Positions 1 to 9,390 are shown, counted from the first letter of the stretch. The stretch is DNA of 43,958 nt from Thermocrinis sp. (GCA_028276475.1 JAPYWH010000011.1:1-43958); one strand, 5' to 3'. The notes: generated by a model from the sequence alone, not told the origin. Numbers and translations: made by a program.

Positions 1-836
1 GTGTCCACTCCGATCTCTCTCATGATTTCTATGCACGCATCTCTGAGAATCTGATACTCCTTGTCTGTAAGGGTTTGGGCGGGTGCAACAGTTATAGAGT
101 CTCCCGTATGCACGCCCATTGGGTCAAGGTTTTCAATGGAGCAAACTATGATCACATTGTCCTTTTTGTCCCTTACCACCTCAAACTCATACTCCTTCCA
201 ACCGATCAGAGACTTATCCAAAAGCACCTGATGAATGGGCGATGTCTTTAGGGCTATTTCTACCTTTTCTTTGAATTCCTCTATGTTGTATGCAATGGAA
301 CCACCGGTTCCACCAAGGGTAAAGGCTGGTCTGAGAATTACAGGAAAGCCTATATCCTTTACAGCCTTGAGTGCTTCTTCTATAGATGATACTACTGCGT
401 TTTCTGGAACCTTCAATCCTATCTTTCTCATAGACTTGGCAAAGAGCCTTCTGTCTTCCCCCTTCTTTATAGCTTGATAGTTTGCCCCTATTAGCCTCAC
501 ACCGTAGCGATCAAGAATACCTTCCTCGTACAGCTTTACCGCCAAGTTTAGGGCAGTCTGTCCCCCGAGGGTAGGCAGGAGGGCGTCCGGTCTTTCCTTC
601 TTTATGATGGCTTCTAATATATCTAAGGTCAAAGGCTCTATGTAGGTTCTGTCTGCCATGTTTGGGTCTGTCATTATGGTGGCTGGGTTTGAGTTGACCA
701 AAACAACCCTGTAGCCCTCCTCCTTTAGGGCTTTGCAAGCTTGTGTGCCCGAATAATCAAACTCCGCCGCCTGCCCTATAACTATGGGTCCAGAACCTAT
801 TATAAGTATGCTTTTTATGGATGTATCCTTTGGCAT
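1..836 (-). CDS. carB: Carbamoyl-phosphate synthase large subunit, N-terminal part (partial at window edge)
   Basis: This minus-strand reading frame begins with ATG at 836 and stays open to the window edge, giving about 278 residues. It starts with the CarB signature ([19 protein letters not shown]) and continues with the ATP-grasp features [25 protein letters not shown] and [11 protein letters not shown]. CarB makes carbamoyl phosphate from bicarbonate, ammonia and two ATP for pyrimidine and arginine synthesis. The start overlaps the end of the restriction-enzyme gene by 22 bp, and an AAGGAG ribosome site lies about 11 nt upstream, so it is probably translated from the same message. In Aquifex carB is known to be split in two genes; the window is too short to show whether that holds here. 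Confidence 0.95.
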   Translation of the reverse strand, partial: MPKDTSIKSILIIGSGPIVIGQAAEFDYSGTQACKALKEEGYRVVLVNSNPATIMTDPNMADRTYIEPLTLDILEAIIKKERPDALLPTLGGQTALNLAVKLYEEGILDRYGVRLIGANYQAIKKGEDRRLFAKSMRKIGLKVPENAVVSSIEEALKAVKDIGFPVILRPAFTLGGTGGSIAYNIEEFKEKVEIALKTSPIHQVLLDKSLIGWKEYEFEVVRDKKDNVIIVCSIENLDPMGVHTGDSITVAPAQTLTDKEYQILRDACIEIMREIGVD

Positions 837-1513
837 AGCTTTGTTAGCTCCTTTAGGACTCTTTCAAAGTATTCTATGCCTTTCACCTTTTGGCTCTCCT
901 CAAAGTTGGAGGATGTGATCAAAAAAACTCCATCTGTATCCACTTCCGCAATAGCCCTACCCTTTTTGGCTGGACTTTTGACCCTAAAATCCCCGTCCTC
1001 ATCCAAGGTTATAAAGAAAACCTTTATATTTTTTGTGATAGGACTTGAGCTTAGCTTTAGCTTCCAATAACCAGTTTGGGCTATGCGTTCCCTTAGGGTA
1101 GCCTTTGAGGAGATTATAGCCAAAGCTTGGCAGTTATAAGGGCAGTATATAACCAAGTCTATATCTGGCAGATGCATACCAAACTCTCCATAATCTACGA
1201 GCACGCTTCTTTTCACCCTACACAAACAATTCTCCAGCAGTTCTTCCCTTTTTTCTATATCACCGCCCTTTGCGATCTTTAACCCAAGTTGTTCAACCAA
1301 CTCTTTCAAAACATCAAGGATAACCTCTTCCAAAAGATTGCCTTTAAAAGCCTTCCAAGACTGTTCCACATCCCTAACATAGTCCTTTATGGCTGTCTCA
1401 TATTCCCTTTTAACCTCCTGCAAAATCAGAGAAAGGGAAGATATACCCATCTCTCTCACTTTCTTAGCCACCAAGTCCTTTATATATCTCTTAACTTCTT
1501 CCTTTCCCTTCAT
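815..1513 (-). CDS. Type II restriction endonuclease, BsaWI-like (CCGG-family PD-(D/E)XK fold)
   Basis: The product is 232 residues. A probable nuclease core is visible: PD at 116-117 (in LPDIDLVIY), then SSK at 135-137 followed by [11 protein letters not shown]. This matches the PD...(S)xK...R pattern of restriction enzymes that cut CCGG-type sites (NgoMIV, Cfr10I, BsaWI), in which the second acidic residue is moved elsewhere. The first 60 residues are helical and charged, as in BsaWI. Its ATG overlaps the methyltransferase stop by 4 bp (ATGA), so the two form a restriction-modification pair. The BsaWI assignment (site WCCGGW) is by recognition from memory and is less certain than the general call of a restriction enzyme. 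Confidence 0.7.
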   Translation of the reverse strand: MKGKEEVKRYIKDLVAKKVREMGISSLSLILQEVKREYETAIKDYVRDVEQSWKAFKGNLLEEVILDVLKELVEQLGLKIAKGGDIEKREELLENCLCRVKRSVLVDYGEFGMHLPDIDLVIYCPYNCQALAIISSKATLRERIAQTGYWKLKLSSSPITKNIKVFFITLDEDGDFRVKSPAKKGRAIAEVDTDGVFLITSSNFEESQKVKGIEYFERVLKELTKLCQRIHP

Positions 1514-2691
1514 CTTTCATAAAAGTTCCATTTTATGTTAAGCTCCTTAGACTTTCTTTTGGAAGATTTTTTGACTATGATTAGGTATTTAAACCCTCGC
1601 AAAAAGAAGTTATGTTGCAAAGCTTTACTCTGCCAAAAGGGTGTGTTGGACGCCTGATTTCTTCTGACTACGCAAACTATATCAATGGGTTCAAAATATT
1701 TTGTAAGTCTTTCATAGATCTTTAAACCCACCGGGACAAAAACTCCCTTAGCCCATTGGTCTCCTATTAACCATCCAAGAACCGCCCTTTCCTTCATTAC
1801 CCTATTACACTCCACCATTACCTTCTCAAGCTCATCATAAAACCTCTCATCTGTAGCCGGAATGTGCCCTATGTTTCTTGGATGGTCGTTGTATTTAATG
1901 TTGTCTCCGTAAGGAGAGTCTATAAAAACCAAATCTACAACCCCATCTTTTAGAGGCAGTGCCCTGGCGTCAGCTTGTATGATATCCTTTCTTGTGGGAA
2001 CTATATCAAAGGCTATAACCCTCCTTCTTTCCTCTTTGCATACATCAATGGTGGTGCCAGAACCTGCCATAGGGTCAAGGACTAAATCCCCAGGTTTGGT
2101 GTATCTCCAAATAAGGTTGTATATAATGAAGGCAGGAGTGACGCCCGGGTATTTGTTGTTGCCCTTGGGTGTAGTACCATAGCTTTGCTTGGGATAGTCC
2201 CAAAGGGTGGTAGAAAATATGGGAGGTCTATAATCTTTATCTATGTATCCTTCGTCTTTTTTGGGAAGAGCTTTACCCTCAAGCACAGAGATAAGGGCTC
2301 TCGCTCCTTTATTTGTTAGGTAATCTCTCCAAGAAATTCCCAGCTTTGAAAGAAAAATACTGGCATTTTTTAGCTTTTTTATATCTCCTATTGTTTTGAC
2401 CTTTACATAGTAGGGATACTTTCCTTCAAAAAGCTCCAAATTTGGGTCATACTGCCCTTCTGTTTCTGCTAAAAATGGTCCGTATAGTGTGTCTGAATCC
2501 AAGTTGTAAAGAAATATATAATCTTCAGGTTTGACTGCAAAAACTCTGTGTCCGTAAGCCTTACTCTGTGGAAATGTCAAACTTTCCAACATATATTTTT
2601 CGCTTTTGTCTGTGCACACAAAGATAAAACCCATCGGCGTGATATTTGAAGAGTTGTCTTGGGAAGGAGCTTTTAACCTTTGGGCAAGCAT
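1510..2691 (-). CDS. DNA methyltransferase with N-terminal DCD/EVE-like domain (modification partner of the adjacent restriction enzyme)
   Basis: The product is 393 residues. The C-terminal half is an amino-methyltransferase: the SAM motif DPMAGSGTT lies at 206-214, then a DARALPL stretch, then the catalytic motif DSPY at 258-261 (a variant of DPPY/SPPY), and a target-recognition tail. The preceding STTLWDYPKQSYG stretch is usual in N4-cytosine/N6-adenine enzymes of this type. Residues about 20-110 (GFIFVC, then FLYNLDSDTLYGPF, then FEGKYPYYVKV) resemble the DCD domain, a PUA/EVE/YTH-like fold. The gene lies 15 bp after hldE. A TATAAT box 9 nt before the ATG and the absence of a Shine-Dalgarno site suggest its own leaderless promoter. 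Base modified and target site are not readable. Confidence 0.88.
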   Translation of the reverse strand: MLAQRLKAPSQDNSSNITPMGFIFVCTDKSEKYMLESLTFPQSKAYGHRVFAVKPEDYIFLYNLDSDTLYGPFLAETEGQYDPNLELFEGKYPYYVKVKTIGDIKKLKNASIFLSKLGISWRDYLTNKGARALISVLEGKALPKKDEGYIDKDYRPPIFSTTLWDYPKQSYGTTPKGNNKYPGVTPAFIIYNLIWRYTKPGDLVLDPMAGSGTTIDVCKEERRRVIAFDIVPTRKDIIQADARALPLKDGVVDLVFIDSPYGDNIKYNDHPRNIGHIPATDERFYDELEKVMVECNRVMKERAVLGWLIGDQWAKGVFVPVGLKIYERLTKYFEPIDIVCVVRRNQASNTPFWQSKALQHNFFLRGFKYLIIVKKSSKRKSKELNIKWNFYER

Positions 2692-2700
2692 CGTTAAAAA

Positions 2701-2706
2701 ATTATA
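2701..2706 (-). promoter_or_regulatory. Putative -10 box (TATAAT) of the restriction-modification genes
   Basis: On the minus strand a perfect TATAAT ends 9 nt before the methyltransferase ATG at 2691, and no Shine-Dalgarno sequence fits in between. It lies against the hldE stop codon. A transcript from it would have a leader of about 2-4 nt. Confidence 0.5.
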
Positions 2707-3177
2707 TCATTTGCAGTAAAGCCCTAAAATTCTTTCAATGACCTTGCTGGTGGATATGTCAAAGGAAAAGGCTATCCTTTCCACCCTTCCGCCGTAGGAG
2801 AGCACAAAGTCCGCCCCTACTATGCGTTCTAAATCCCAGTCTGCACCCTTCACCAAAACATCCGGCTTTATGGCTTTTATCAGTTCCAAAGGTGTGTCTT
2901 CCCCAAAGATCACCACATAATCCACCGGCTTCAGATTGTCCAAAAGATAGGCACGCATCTGCTGTGGCAATATGGGTCTTTTTTCGCCCTTTATTCTTCT
3001 CACGGAGGCATCCGAGTTGATGCCCACCACCAGAATATCCCCCAGGGATTTTGCCTTGTTCAAATAATCCGCATGCCCTGCATGGAGTAAATCAAAACAA
3101 CCGTTGGTAAAAACTATTTTCTTTTTTCCTCGGACCTTTTCCAAAAGCCCCAAAAGTTCTTCAAGTTCAACTATCAT
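2707..3177 (-). CDS. hldE: D-glycero-beta-D-manno-heptose 1-phosphate adenylyltransferase (RfaE domain II)
   Basis: The product is 156 residues and is a nucleotidyltransferase with [17 protein letters not shown] near residue 25 (the HxGH motif) and [10 protein letters not shown] near the end. It transfers AMP to heptose 1-phosphate to make the ADP-heptose precursor of the LPS inner core. It corresponds only to the C-terminal half of the E. coli HldE fusion, so the heptose kinase must be encoded elsewhere. The start overlaps the glgA end by 11 bp. The epimerase hldD, which acts later in the same pathway, lies at 6974-7888 in the same strand run. Confidence 0.93.
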   Translation of the reverse strand: MIVELEELLGLLEKVRGKKKIVFTNGCFDLLHAGHADYLNKAKSLGDILVVGINSDASVRRIKGEKRPILPQQMRAYLLDNLKPVDYVVIFGEDTPLELIKAIKPDVLVKGADWDLERIVGADFVLSYGGRVERIAFSFDISTSKVIERILGLYCK

Positions 3178-4624
3178 AGAACCTTAGCACCCTTGCAGTG
3201 GTATAAGCGGACTCGTATTCTCTGGCGCTCCTTTCCCAAGAAAAGTCCTGCCTCATACACCGCTTTATAATCTCAGACCACACCTTCTCCGAGTTGCAAA
3301 ACTCCATATCATAAAAGACCCTTGCCCGAAGCAGGGCAGACATCATATCCTTTGGCTCAAAGTTTTCAAAGCCAAAGCCCGTGCCATTTTCTGGGTCCTT
3401 CAAAAAGTCCTTGACGGTGTCCTTTAGCCCACCCACCCACCTCACCACTGGCACAGTTCCATACCGCATGGCGATCATCTGAGATATCCCGCAGGGTTCA
3501 AAGAGGGATGGCATCAAAAACATATCTGCACCCGCGTATATCTTGTGGGCGAGCTCTTCGCTGTATTCAATGCGTGCTTTGATGCTGTTTGGAAACTTTT
3601 TACTCAACTCCACGAGCATTTCTTGGTATTTGTCTTCGCCAGAACCCAAAACCAACATATCAAAGCCCTCTTTTACGATCTCCTCTGCGGAGGAAAATAT
3701 TAGGTCAAAGCCCTTCTGGGAGGTAAGCCTTGCCACTATGCCTATGAGAGGTCTGTAGTTTTCAGTTTTCAAGCCAAAGATCTCCTTAAGGCGGGTCTTG
3801 TTCTTCAACTTACCCTTTTTAAAGCTCCTAAGGCTATACTTGGCAAAAATAAGTTCGTCCTTTTCTGGGTTCCATACATCGTAATCTATGCCGTTGAGAA
3901 TGCCAAAAAAGTATTTCTTCTCTCTTATAACGCCCTCCAGACCATAACAATAACCTTTCAATTCCTCCGCATAAGATGGGCTAACCGTGGTCAAAACATC
4001 ACAGAACAGTATCCCTGCCTTCATAAAGTTTATCTTTCCGTAAAACTCTATGCCCCCGTAAGGGTGGAATACCTCCCATGGTAGGTTCAAAGCAGGTAAA
4101 AAATGGGCGTCAAAAATGCCCTGATGCATGGCATTGTGAATGGTAAACACAACGGGAACTCTCTCCAAATCTAGGTAATACAAGGACTTATACAAGGGCA
4201 AAATTCCCGTGTGCCAGTCGTGGATATGGATAACCTCTGGCTTGAGCTCCAGCTCCCTTATAACCTGAAGACTTGCCATAGACAAAAAGCCAAACCTCAG
4301 GGCATTGTCGTGGTAATCTCCCTTTGGAGGTGCGTAAACGTACTCCCTCCCATAGTAGGGTTTGTAGTCTATGAAAAAATACCTAGCATTGTCCAGAATA
4401 TCTTCATAGAGGTCAAACTCTCTCCACTGATGGTCAATGTATATTTTCATCCCTTCCTTTACCTTTCTCTCTACGTTCCTTTTTAGCTTGGCGTACTTTG
4501 GCATTATTACGTAAACTGTATGCCCAAGCTTTGTAAGGGCTTTGGAAAGGGAGTAGATCACATCTCCCAACCCTCCAGTCTTCAAATATGGAGCGCTTTC
4601 ACTGGCAACCATAACCACCTGCAT
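3167..4624 (-). CDS. glgA: Glycogen synthase (ADP-glucose, GT5 family)
   Basis: The 485-residue product has the GT5 N-terminal signature [16 protein letters not shown] (Lys of the KxGGL motif binds ADP-glucose). IHDWHTG lies in the middle and the C-terminal catalytic part includes [14 protein letters not shown], where the Glu is the second conserved acid. It elongates alpha-1,4-glucan in the cytoplasm. The length is normal for bacterial GlgA. It starts with ATG 3 bp after the tmk stop and overlaps hldE by 11 bp, so it sits inside the long minus-strand run. Confidence 0.96.
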   Translation of the reverse strand: MQVVMVASESAPYLKTGGLGDVIYSLSKALTKLGHTVYVIMPKYAKLKRNVERKVKEGMKIYIDHQWREFDLYEDILDNARYFFIDYKPYYGREYVYAPPKGDYHDNALRFGFLSMASLQVIRELELKPEVIHIHDWHTGILPLYKSLYYLDLERVPVVFTIHNAMHQGIFDAHFLPALNLPWEVFHPYGGIEFYGKINFMKAGILFCDVLTTVSPSYAEELKGYCYGLEGVIREKKYFFGILNGIDYDVWNPEKDELIFAKYSLRSFKKGKLKNKTRLKEIFGLKTENYRPLIGIVARLTSQKGFDLIFSSAEEIVKEGFDMLVLGSGEDKYQEMLVELSKKFPNSIKARIEYSEELAHKIYAGADMFLMPSLFEPCGISQMIAMRYGTVPVVRWVGGLKDTVKDFLKDPENGTGFGFENFEPKDMMSALLRARVFYDMEFCNSEKVWSEIIKRCMRQDFSWERSAREYESAYTTARVLRFYDS

Positions 4625-4627
4625 GGC

Positions 4628-5257
4628 TTATCTTCCTCCTTCTATCTCTATTTTATAATTAAGCCTTTCCAAGGTTATGGTTTTTATTTCTTCAAAAACC
4701 TCCTCCTCTGACCTGCTGGCATCTATCAACCTTATGTCCCTCTCCTTTTCAGAATAGAAAATCTGAAGGTATCCGTCCCTGACCCTTTTTAAGTAGTTTT
4801 GTTCTTCAAACTTGGTCTTTTGTTCCTTCAACCTTTGCAGAGCCAACTCAAAGGGTAGGTTAAGTATAAAGGTAAGGTCTGGCTTTCTCCCCCTTATGGC
4901 TATGTGATTTAGAATGCTAACAGTTCCTAAGTTTATCTCCCTTCCGTAGCCCTGGTAAGCGGTCGTGGAGTCTATAAACCGATCTACTATTACAATCTTT
5001 CCGCTGGTCAGGTCTGGGAATATTTTTTCCCACACTAAGCTAGACCTTGCACTCTCAAAGAGCAAAAGCTCGGTGGTTGGGTCCATAGCGTAGTTTATTA
5101 TCAGTTCCCTTATTTGTTCTGCCAGATGAGTAGAACCGGGGTCCCTATAGAGGGAAACCTCGTAGCCTTCTTCCTTTAAAAACTTATACAGCTTACGGGC
5201 TTGGGTGCTTTTGCCAGAACCGTCTATCCCCTCAAGGCTTATAAGAAAGCCTTTCAC
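4628..5257 (-). CDS. tmk: Thymidylate kinase
   Basis: The 209-residue product opens with the P-loop ISLEGIDGSGKSTQA, followed by the DPG stretch (YRDPGSTHLAEQIR) and IVDRFIDSTTAYQGYGR, all typical of TMP kinase. It phosphorylates dTMP to dTDP. The start is GTG at 5257 and overlaps the phoU stop as GTGA. Translational coupling to phoU is therefore likely. Confidence 0.97.
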   Translation of the reverse strand: MKGFLISLEGIDGSGKSTQARKLYKFLKEEGYEVSLYRDPGSTHLAEQIRELIINYAMDPTTELLLFESARSSLVWEKIFPDLTSGKIVIVDRFIDSTTAYQGYGREINLGTVSILNHIAIRGRKPDLTFILNLPFELALQRLKEQKTKFEEQNYLKRVRDGYLQIFYSEKERDIRLIDASRSEEEVFEEIKTITLERLNYKIEIEGGR

Positions 5258-5937
5258 TCCGCTTTTTCCTCTTTTGCCTTCCTTTCCACTATATGCTGAT
5301 GCTTTATTAGCTCTCCCTCAGACCAATAAATGGCCATTTCTGCAATGTTTTCTGCATGGTCTGCCATCCTCTCAAAATGCCTTGCCACAAAGGAAAGGTT
5401 TATAACCCTTTTTATATTTCTTGGGTCCTCCATAACATAGGTTATCAGCTCCCTTTCCAACTGATGGTAAAGCTCATCCACCGTATCGTCTTTCTCTATA
5501 ACCTTCTTTGCAAGCTCCACATCCCTGTGGAAAAAGCTAATTACCGCATCCTCAATCATAGTTTTCACAGTGTTCGCCATTAAGGTTAGATTTAAGTAAG
5601 GCTTTAGTAAAGGCTCCTGTGCCAGTAGAATTGACCTCTCTGCCACATTCTCCGCCTCATCCCCTATCCTTTCCAAATCGGAAACCACTTTGTACATACC
5701 CATTATTAGCCTAAGGTCCACTGCCTCCGGCTGATATAGGGCGATCATCCTTATACAACGCCTTTCTATCTCCACCTCCAGCTTGTCTATGGCATCATCC
5801 CCCTTTATGATCTCCTCCGCCAAGTTTATATCCTGCTTATTCAAAGAGTCTATAGCTTTCTCCACAGCAGTCCGAACGAGCTCTGCCATTTTTAAAACAA
5901 GCTGTTTTGTCTCTTCTATCTCCGCATGTAGCTTCAT
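5254..5937 (-). CDS. phoU: Phosphate-signalling protein PhoU
   Basis: The 227-residue, all-helical protein carries two copies of the PhoU repeat, each with a metal-binding acidic motif (DLERIGDEAENVAE near 90 and HFERMADHAENIAE near 190). PhoU links phosphate uptake to the PhoR kinase and acts as a negative regulator. A GGGAGG ribosome site precedes the ATG, with a TATAAT box and two TTAACA repeats upstream. The gene directly follows a PhoR-like kinase in the transcript. No pst transport genes are in the window. Confidence 0.95.
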   Translation of the reverse strand: MKLHAEIEETKQLVLKMAELVRTAVEKAIDSLNKQDINLAEEIIKGDDAIDKLEVEIERRCIRMIALYQPEAVDLRLIMGMYKVVSDLERIGDEAENVAERSILLAQEPLLKPYLNLTLMANTVKTMIEDAVISFFHRDVELAKKVIEKDDTVDELYHQLERELITYVMEDPRNIKRVINLSFVARHFERMADHAENIAEMAIYWSEGELIKHQHIVERKAKEEKAE

Positions 5938-5956
5938 GCCGAACCTCCCAATTAGA

Positions 5957-5989
5957 ATTATAACGTCAGCACTGTTAAAAGTTTGTTAA
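5957..5989 (-). promoter_or_regulatory. phoU promoter with Pho-box-like direct repeats
   Basis: On the minus strand TTAACA (5984-5989) and TTAACA (5973-5978) are separated by 5 nt, an 11-nt period. A TATAAT box (5957-5962) follows 10 nt further on, so the repeats occupy the -35 region. The B. subtilis PhoP site is TT(A/C/T)A(C/T)A repeated at 4-6 nt spacing, which this fits exactly. The site lies between the PhoR-like kinase gene and phoU. Confidence 0.55.
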
Positions 5990-5993
5990 GAAA

Positions 5994-6977
5994 TTACTTT
6001 AGCAAGATTGGTATCATGACGGAGAACCTGCTTCCCTCTCCAGGTTTAGAATGAACCCTTATTTCTCCTCCATGCAAAAAAACAATGTGCTTTACTATGG
6101 AAAGCCCCAAACCTGTGCCACCCATCTCCTTGGACCTTCCCTTATCTACCCTGTAAAACCTCTCAAAGATAAAGGGAACATGTTCTGGTGGAATGCCTAT
6201 GCCCGTGTCTTCAACCTCTAAGATCTGTTTGTTCCCCTCCTTTTTTGCCCGCACCCACACTTTCCCTCCTCTTTTGTTATACTTTACCGCGTTGTCTATA
6301 AGATTTCTCAAAAGCAAAAAAAACTTCTGCCTGTCTGCGAACATTTTAAAGTCCTCGCTTACCAAGTTTTCAAAGCTAACCTCCCTTTTTACAAACTCCT
6401 GCTCAAGGCTGTCGTAGACCTCTTCCACCAGTTCCCTCAGTTTGAACTCCGAAAGGTTTAACTTCTCCCTGCCCGATTCAAGCTTGGTTAATGTTAGCAG
6501 GTCCTCCACCAAGTTTTGCATCTGTTCTATTCTCCTTAAAGCTTTCTCTAAGAACCGTCTTTTTCTTTGGTCCTCTTCCTCCTCCAAAAGGGTCTCCACT
6601 ATGCCCCTTAAAACCGATATGGGTGTTTTCAGCTCGTGGGAGGCGTTATCCACAAACTCCCTCTTTGACTGCTCGTATTTCTTTACATGGCTCACATCGG
6701 AAATCTCGCAGACAAACAGCCCCTCCGTCTTCTTTGAAACTACCCTGTAGAACCTCTCCAAATGCTGAAATTCCTCAGAAAGGGAGTCTTTACCAAGAGC
6801 CCTTCCTACAATGGATATAAAGGGCAGGCTTTTTATTGCCTCGTAGTAGTGTTTTCCTTTCCAGTCTTCCCTAACAAGTTGGTTTTCTACCAAAAAACGG
6901 TTGGCAAAGGCTACCTCTGAACCTCTTAAAACCAAAACCCCCTCTCCAAGGGCGTTGAGGACCTCTTCCCAGTTCAC
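5994..6977 (-). CDS. phoR: PhoR-like sensor histidine kinase, soluble (PAS-HisKA-HATPase)
   Basis: The 327-residue product has a PAS-like N-terminus (about 1-105). A HisKA domain follows with the H-box FVDNASHELKTPISVLRG, where the His is phosphorylated, and then a HATPase domain with the N-box NLIDNAVKYN, G1 box EVEDTGIGIPPEH, F-box FIFERFYRVD and G2 box GGTGLGLSIVK. No membrane segment is visible, unlike many PhoR proteins, so it probably senses an internal state or another protein. It starts with GTG at 6977, overlapping hldD by 4 bp. The adjacent phoU supports a phosphate role. No response-regulator gene is next to it. Confidence 0.8.
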   Translation of the reverse strand: MNWEEVLNALGEGVLVLRGSEVAFANRFLVENQLVREDWKGKHYYEAIKSLPFISIVGRALGKDSLSEEFQHLERFYRVVSKKTEGLFVCEISDVSHVKKYEQSKREFVDNASHELKTPISVLRGIVETLLEEEEDQRKRRFLEKALRRIEQMQNLVEDLLTLTKLESGREKLNLSEFKLRELVEEVYDSLEQEFVKREVSFENLVSEDFKMFADRQKFFLLLRNLIDNAVKYNKRGGKVWVRAKKEGNKQILEVEDTGIGIPPEHVPFIFERFYRVDKGRSKEMGGTGLGLSIVKHIVFLHGGEIRVHSKPGEGSRFSVMIPILLK

Positions 6978-7888
6978 AGATATTTAAGATAATCCTTTAT
7001 GCCTTCCTCTAAGCTATATTGAGGTTCGTAGCCCAAAAGCTCCTTTACCTTGGTTATGTCCGCCTGGGTGTAGTTCTGATAAAAGTCATAGGGACAATCA
7101 AAGTAATCGGGTTCTAAGTTGGTGCCCAAAAGCTGGTTTAGGATGGAAACGATCTCGTTAAAGCTTCTTGCAACGCCAGTAGCTACGTTGAAGATGCCAG
7201 AAACATCCCTCTCCATCGCCAGCAGGTTTGCCCTTATCACATCCTTTACATAAACAAAATCCCTCCTTTGCTCTCCCCACTTGAAGAGCCTTGGTCTTTT
7301 TCCTTCCTTCATCTGTTTGTATAGCTGATAGACCATGCTGGCAGTCTTTCCCTTGTAGCTTTCCCCCGGTCCATACACGTTGAAGTATCTCAGACCCACA
7401 ACTTTTATATGTGGGTTCTCTTCCATGAAGTTCAGGGCTATTCGGTCCATCATCAACTTAGAAAAGCCGTAAGGGTTCTCGGGCACTTCTCCCTCCCCTT
7501 CTCTCATGGGTGATGGGCTGTTTCCATAAACGCCAGCGGAGGAGGCATATATGAGCTTTGCCTTCCATACGAGGACCGCATCCAGCATAAACCTCAGGCT
7601 GTCCGCATTAACCCTTAGCATCTTAAACTGGTCCATTAAAGTGGTGTCTGTTATGGCACCCTGATGGAAGACCACATCAAAGTGAAAGTTTCTTTTTAGC
7701 CACTCCCAGAGGGCTGGCTCCGATAGGTCTGCGGTGATCACCTCTCCTTTAAAACCCAGCAGGTTTTTAAAGTGCCCAGAGGAAAAGTTATCCAAAACCC
7801 AAATCTTCGCCTTGGGATAGGTGTTTTGCATTTCCTTTACCAAGTTGGAACCAATAAAACCCGCACCACCGGTGACAAGGACCCTCAT
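6974..7888 (-). CDS. hldD: ADP-L-glycero-D-manno-heptose 6-epimerase
   Basis: This is a 304-residue short-chain epimerase. It has the NAD-binding TGGAGFIGSNLV at the N-terminus, the catalytic Tyr and Lys in YGFSK (near 144), and the HldD-specific LRYFNVYGPGESYKG and FVYVKDV stretches. It converts ADP-D-glycero to ADP-L-glycero-D-manno-heptose for LPS core assembly. It overlaps both neighbours by 4 bp (yidC upstream, the kinase downstream). Confidence 0.92.
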   Translation of the reverse strand: MRVLVTGGAGFIGSNLVKEMQNTYPKAKIWVLDNFSSGHFKNLLGFKGEVITADLSEPALWEWLKRNFHFDVVFHQGAITDTTLMDQFKMLRVNADSLRFMLDAVLVWKAKLIYASSAGVYGNSPSPMREGEGEVPENPYGFSKLMMDRIALNFMEENPHIKVVGLRYFNVYGPGESYKGKTASMVYQLYKQMKEGKRPRLFKWGEQRRDFVYVKDVIRANLLAMERDVSGIFNVATGVARSFNEIVSILNQLLGTNLEPDYFDCPYDFYQNYTQADITKVKELLGYEPQYSLEEGIKDYLKYL

Positions 7889-9390
7889 TTTTTCTTACCT
7901 TTTTTCTTTTCCTTTGCCTCTGGCTTTGTGATTAGCTTCTTTATAAGGTAGCTCTGACCCAAGCTTATGATGTTGTTAAAGGTCCAATAGAGCACCAAAC
8001 CGGAGGGAAAGTTGGCAAAGAGGAAGGTGAACACAACCGACGATATATACATCATAAAGTTTTGAGATTTTTCGGGGGATGGGCTTACGAACTGTTGGGC
8101 GATCATGGTTATTCCCATGAGCACGGGCAGGATATAAAAGGGGTCCTTTTCTGCCAAGCTACTGATCCACAAAAACTTGGCAAGCTGGAGGTTTGCGGTT
8201 ATGGTTAGAACCTTATAGAGGGCAAAGAAAACGGGTATTTGTAAGAGTATAGGCAGACAACCAGAAGCAGGGTTAAAGCCCACCTCCGAGTAGAGCTTGA
8301 TCATTTCCTCCTGAAATTTCACAGGGTCGTCTTTGTATTTTTCTTTAAGCTGTTGCATCTTGGGTGCAAGCTCCGAAAGCTTCATCATAGAAAGGGTGCT
8401 CTTGTAGGTAAGGGGGAACATCAAAAGCCTGACGATGAGGGTAAGGGCAAGGATGGAAAAGACCCAAGAGTTAAGATGTTCATAGATCCAATACATAAAC
8501 ACGAAAAGGGGTTTTACCAAAAGCTTGAGGCTACCGTAGTCTATAACATCCGAAAGACCCAAGGGCTTTAGCCGGCTGTATTCCTTGGCACCCATGTAGA
8601 GGTTTAGGGGCTTTTCTGCCCTAACAAGGATTAGGCTGTCCTTTTCGCCCACTCTGTACACTGCAGAGGCGGATATATCACCCTGAAAACCCTTAAAGTA
8701 ATACCTGCTTTCCACACCCGCAAACTTTATGTCTCCAAAGAGAAGCTCTTTAGATTGGATGTCCTTTACCTTCAACCTTAAAACCCTCTCTCCCACCTTT
8801 AGCACAGGACCCGAGTGGGTGTAAAAGTCATTCTCCTTTACCTGAATGCCGGAGGATACAAACAGAGGCGGAAGGTTTTTACCAACCACAGAGAGCACAA
8901 AGTAATTGCCCTTGTCCTCCAAAATCTTCTCTATGCTCCAGTTTTCTTTTTTGAGGCTGAGCCTTATTCTGTTGCCCTCTACCTTTATCTCATAGCCCTC
9001 TGAGTTCAGCGCAAGGTCAATGTTTGGGTCCCCAGTGAATACCTCAAGGGGGAACAGGTTTAGCTTTTTTTCCTCCTCTGTGATGAGCTCTCTGTTGTAT
9101 TTTAGGTCCTTGAAGCCAACGAGCCTTCCACCTTCTTGGGCAAAGACGAGCTCAAAGTTCTCCGATTTGTAGCTCACAAGGTTTGTGGGCTTTGCCTTTT
9201 CCCTTGTGGTTCCCAGCAAAAGCTGAGGCACCTCTTGGGGTGCCTTCTCCTCTTTTATGGTCTGGTTTCCTTGACTTTGGGTGCTCTGCGGGGAAAAAAG
9301 GATAAGGTAAGCCTGATAGGCAAATATAAAAAGGGTTGCCAAAACAACGATCACAAAGAGCTTTTTGGGGTCTATATCTTGCCTTTGCAT
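7885..9390 (-). CDS. yidC: Membrane protein insertase YidC
   Basis: The 501-residue product has one N-terminal membrane segment (about residues 12-31) and a large periplasmic beta domain (about 50-290). The conserved five-helix insertase region follows, with YKSTLSMMKLSELAPKMQQ, SGCLPILLQIPVFFALY and a C-terminal basic tail. The periplasmic domain is the Gram-negative form. It inserts membrane proteins, including the F-type c subunit encoded 0.4 kb upstream. Its ATG overlaps the yidD stop by one base (TGATG). Confidence 0.96.
   Translation of the reverse strand: MQRQDIDPKKLFVIVVLATLFIFAYQAYLILFSPQSTQSQGNQTIKEEKAPQEVPQLLLGTTREKAKPTNLVSYKSENFELVFAQEGGRLVGFKDLKYNRELITEEEKKLNLFPLEVFTGDPNIDLALNSEGYEIKVEGNRIRLSLKKENWSIEKILEDKGNYFVLSVVGKNLPPLFVSSGIQVKENDFYTHSGPVLKVGERVLRLKVKDIQSKELLFGDIKFAGVESRYYFKGFQGDISASAVYRVGEKDSLILVRAEKPLNLYMGAKEYSRLKPLGLSDVIDYGSLKLLVKPLFVFMYWIYEHLNSWVFSILALTLIVRLLMFPLTYKSTLSMMKLSELAPKMQQLKEKYKDDPVKFQEEMIKLYSEVGFNPASGCLPILLQIPVFFALYKVLTITANLQLAKFLWISSLAEKDPFYILPVLMGITMIAQQFVSPSPEKSQNFMMYISSVVFTFLFANFPSGLVLYWTFNNIISLGQSYLIKKLITKPEAKEKKKGKKK

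Noticed and set aside
235-477. Plus-strand open frame of 80 codons
   Set aside because: It lies wholly inside carB on the other strand and has no ribosome site or recognisable protein pattern.
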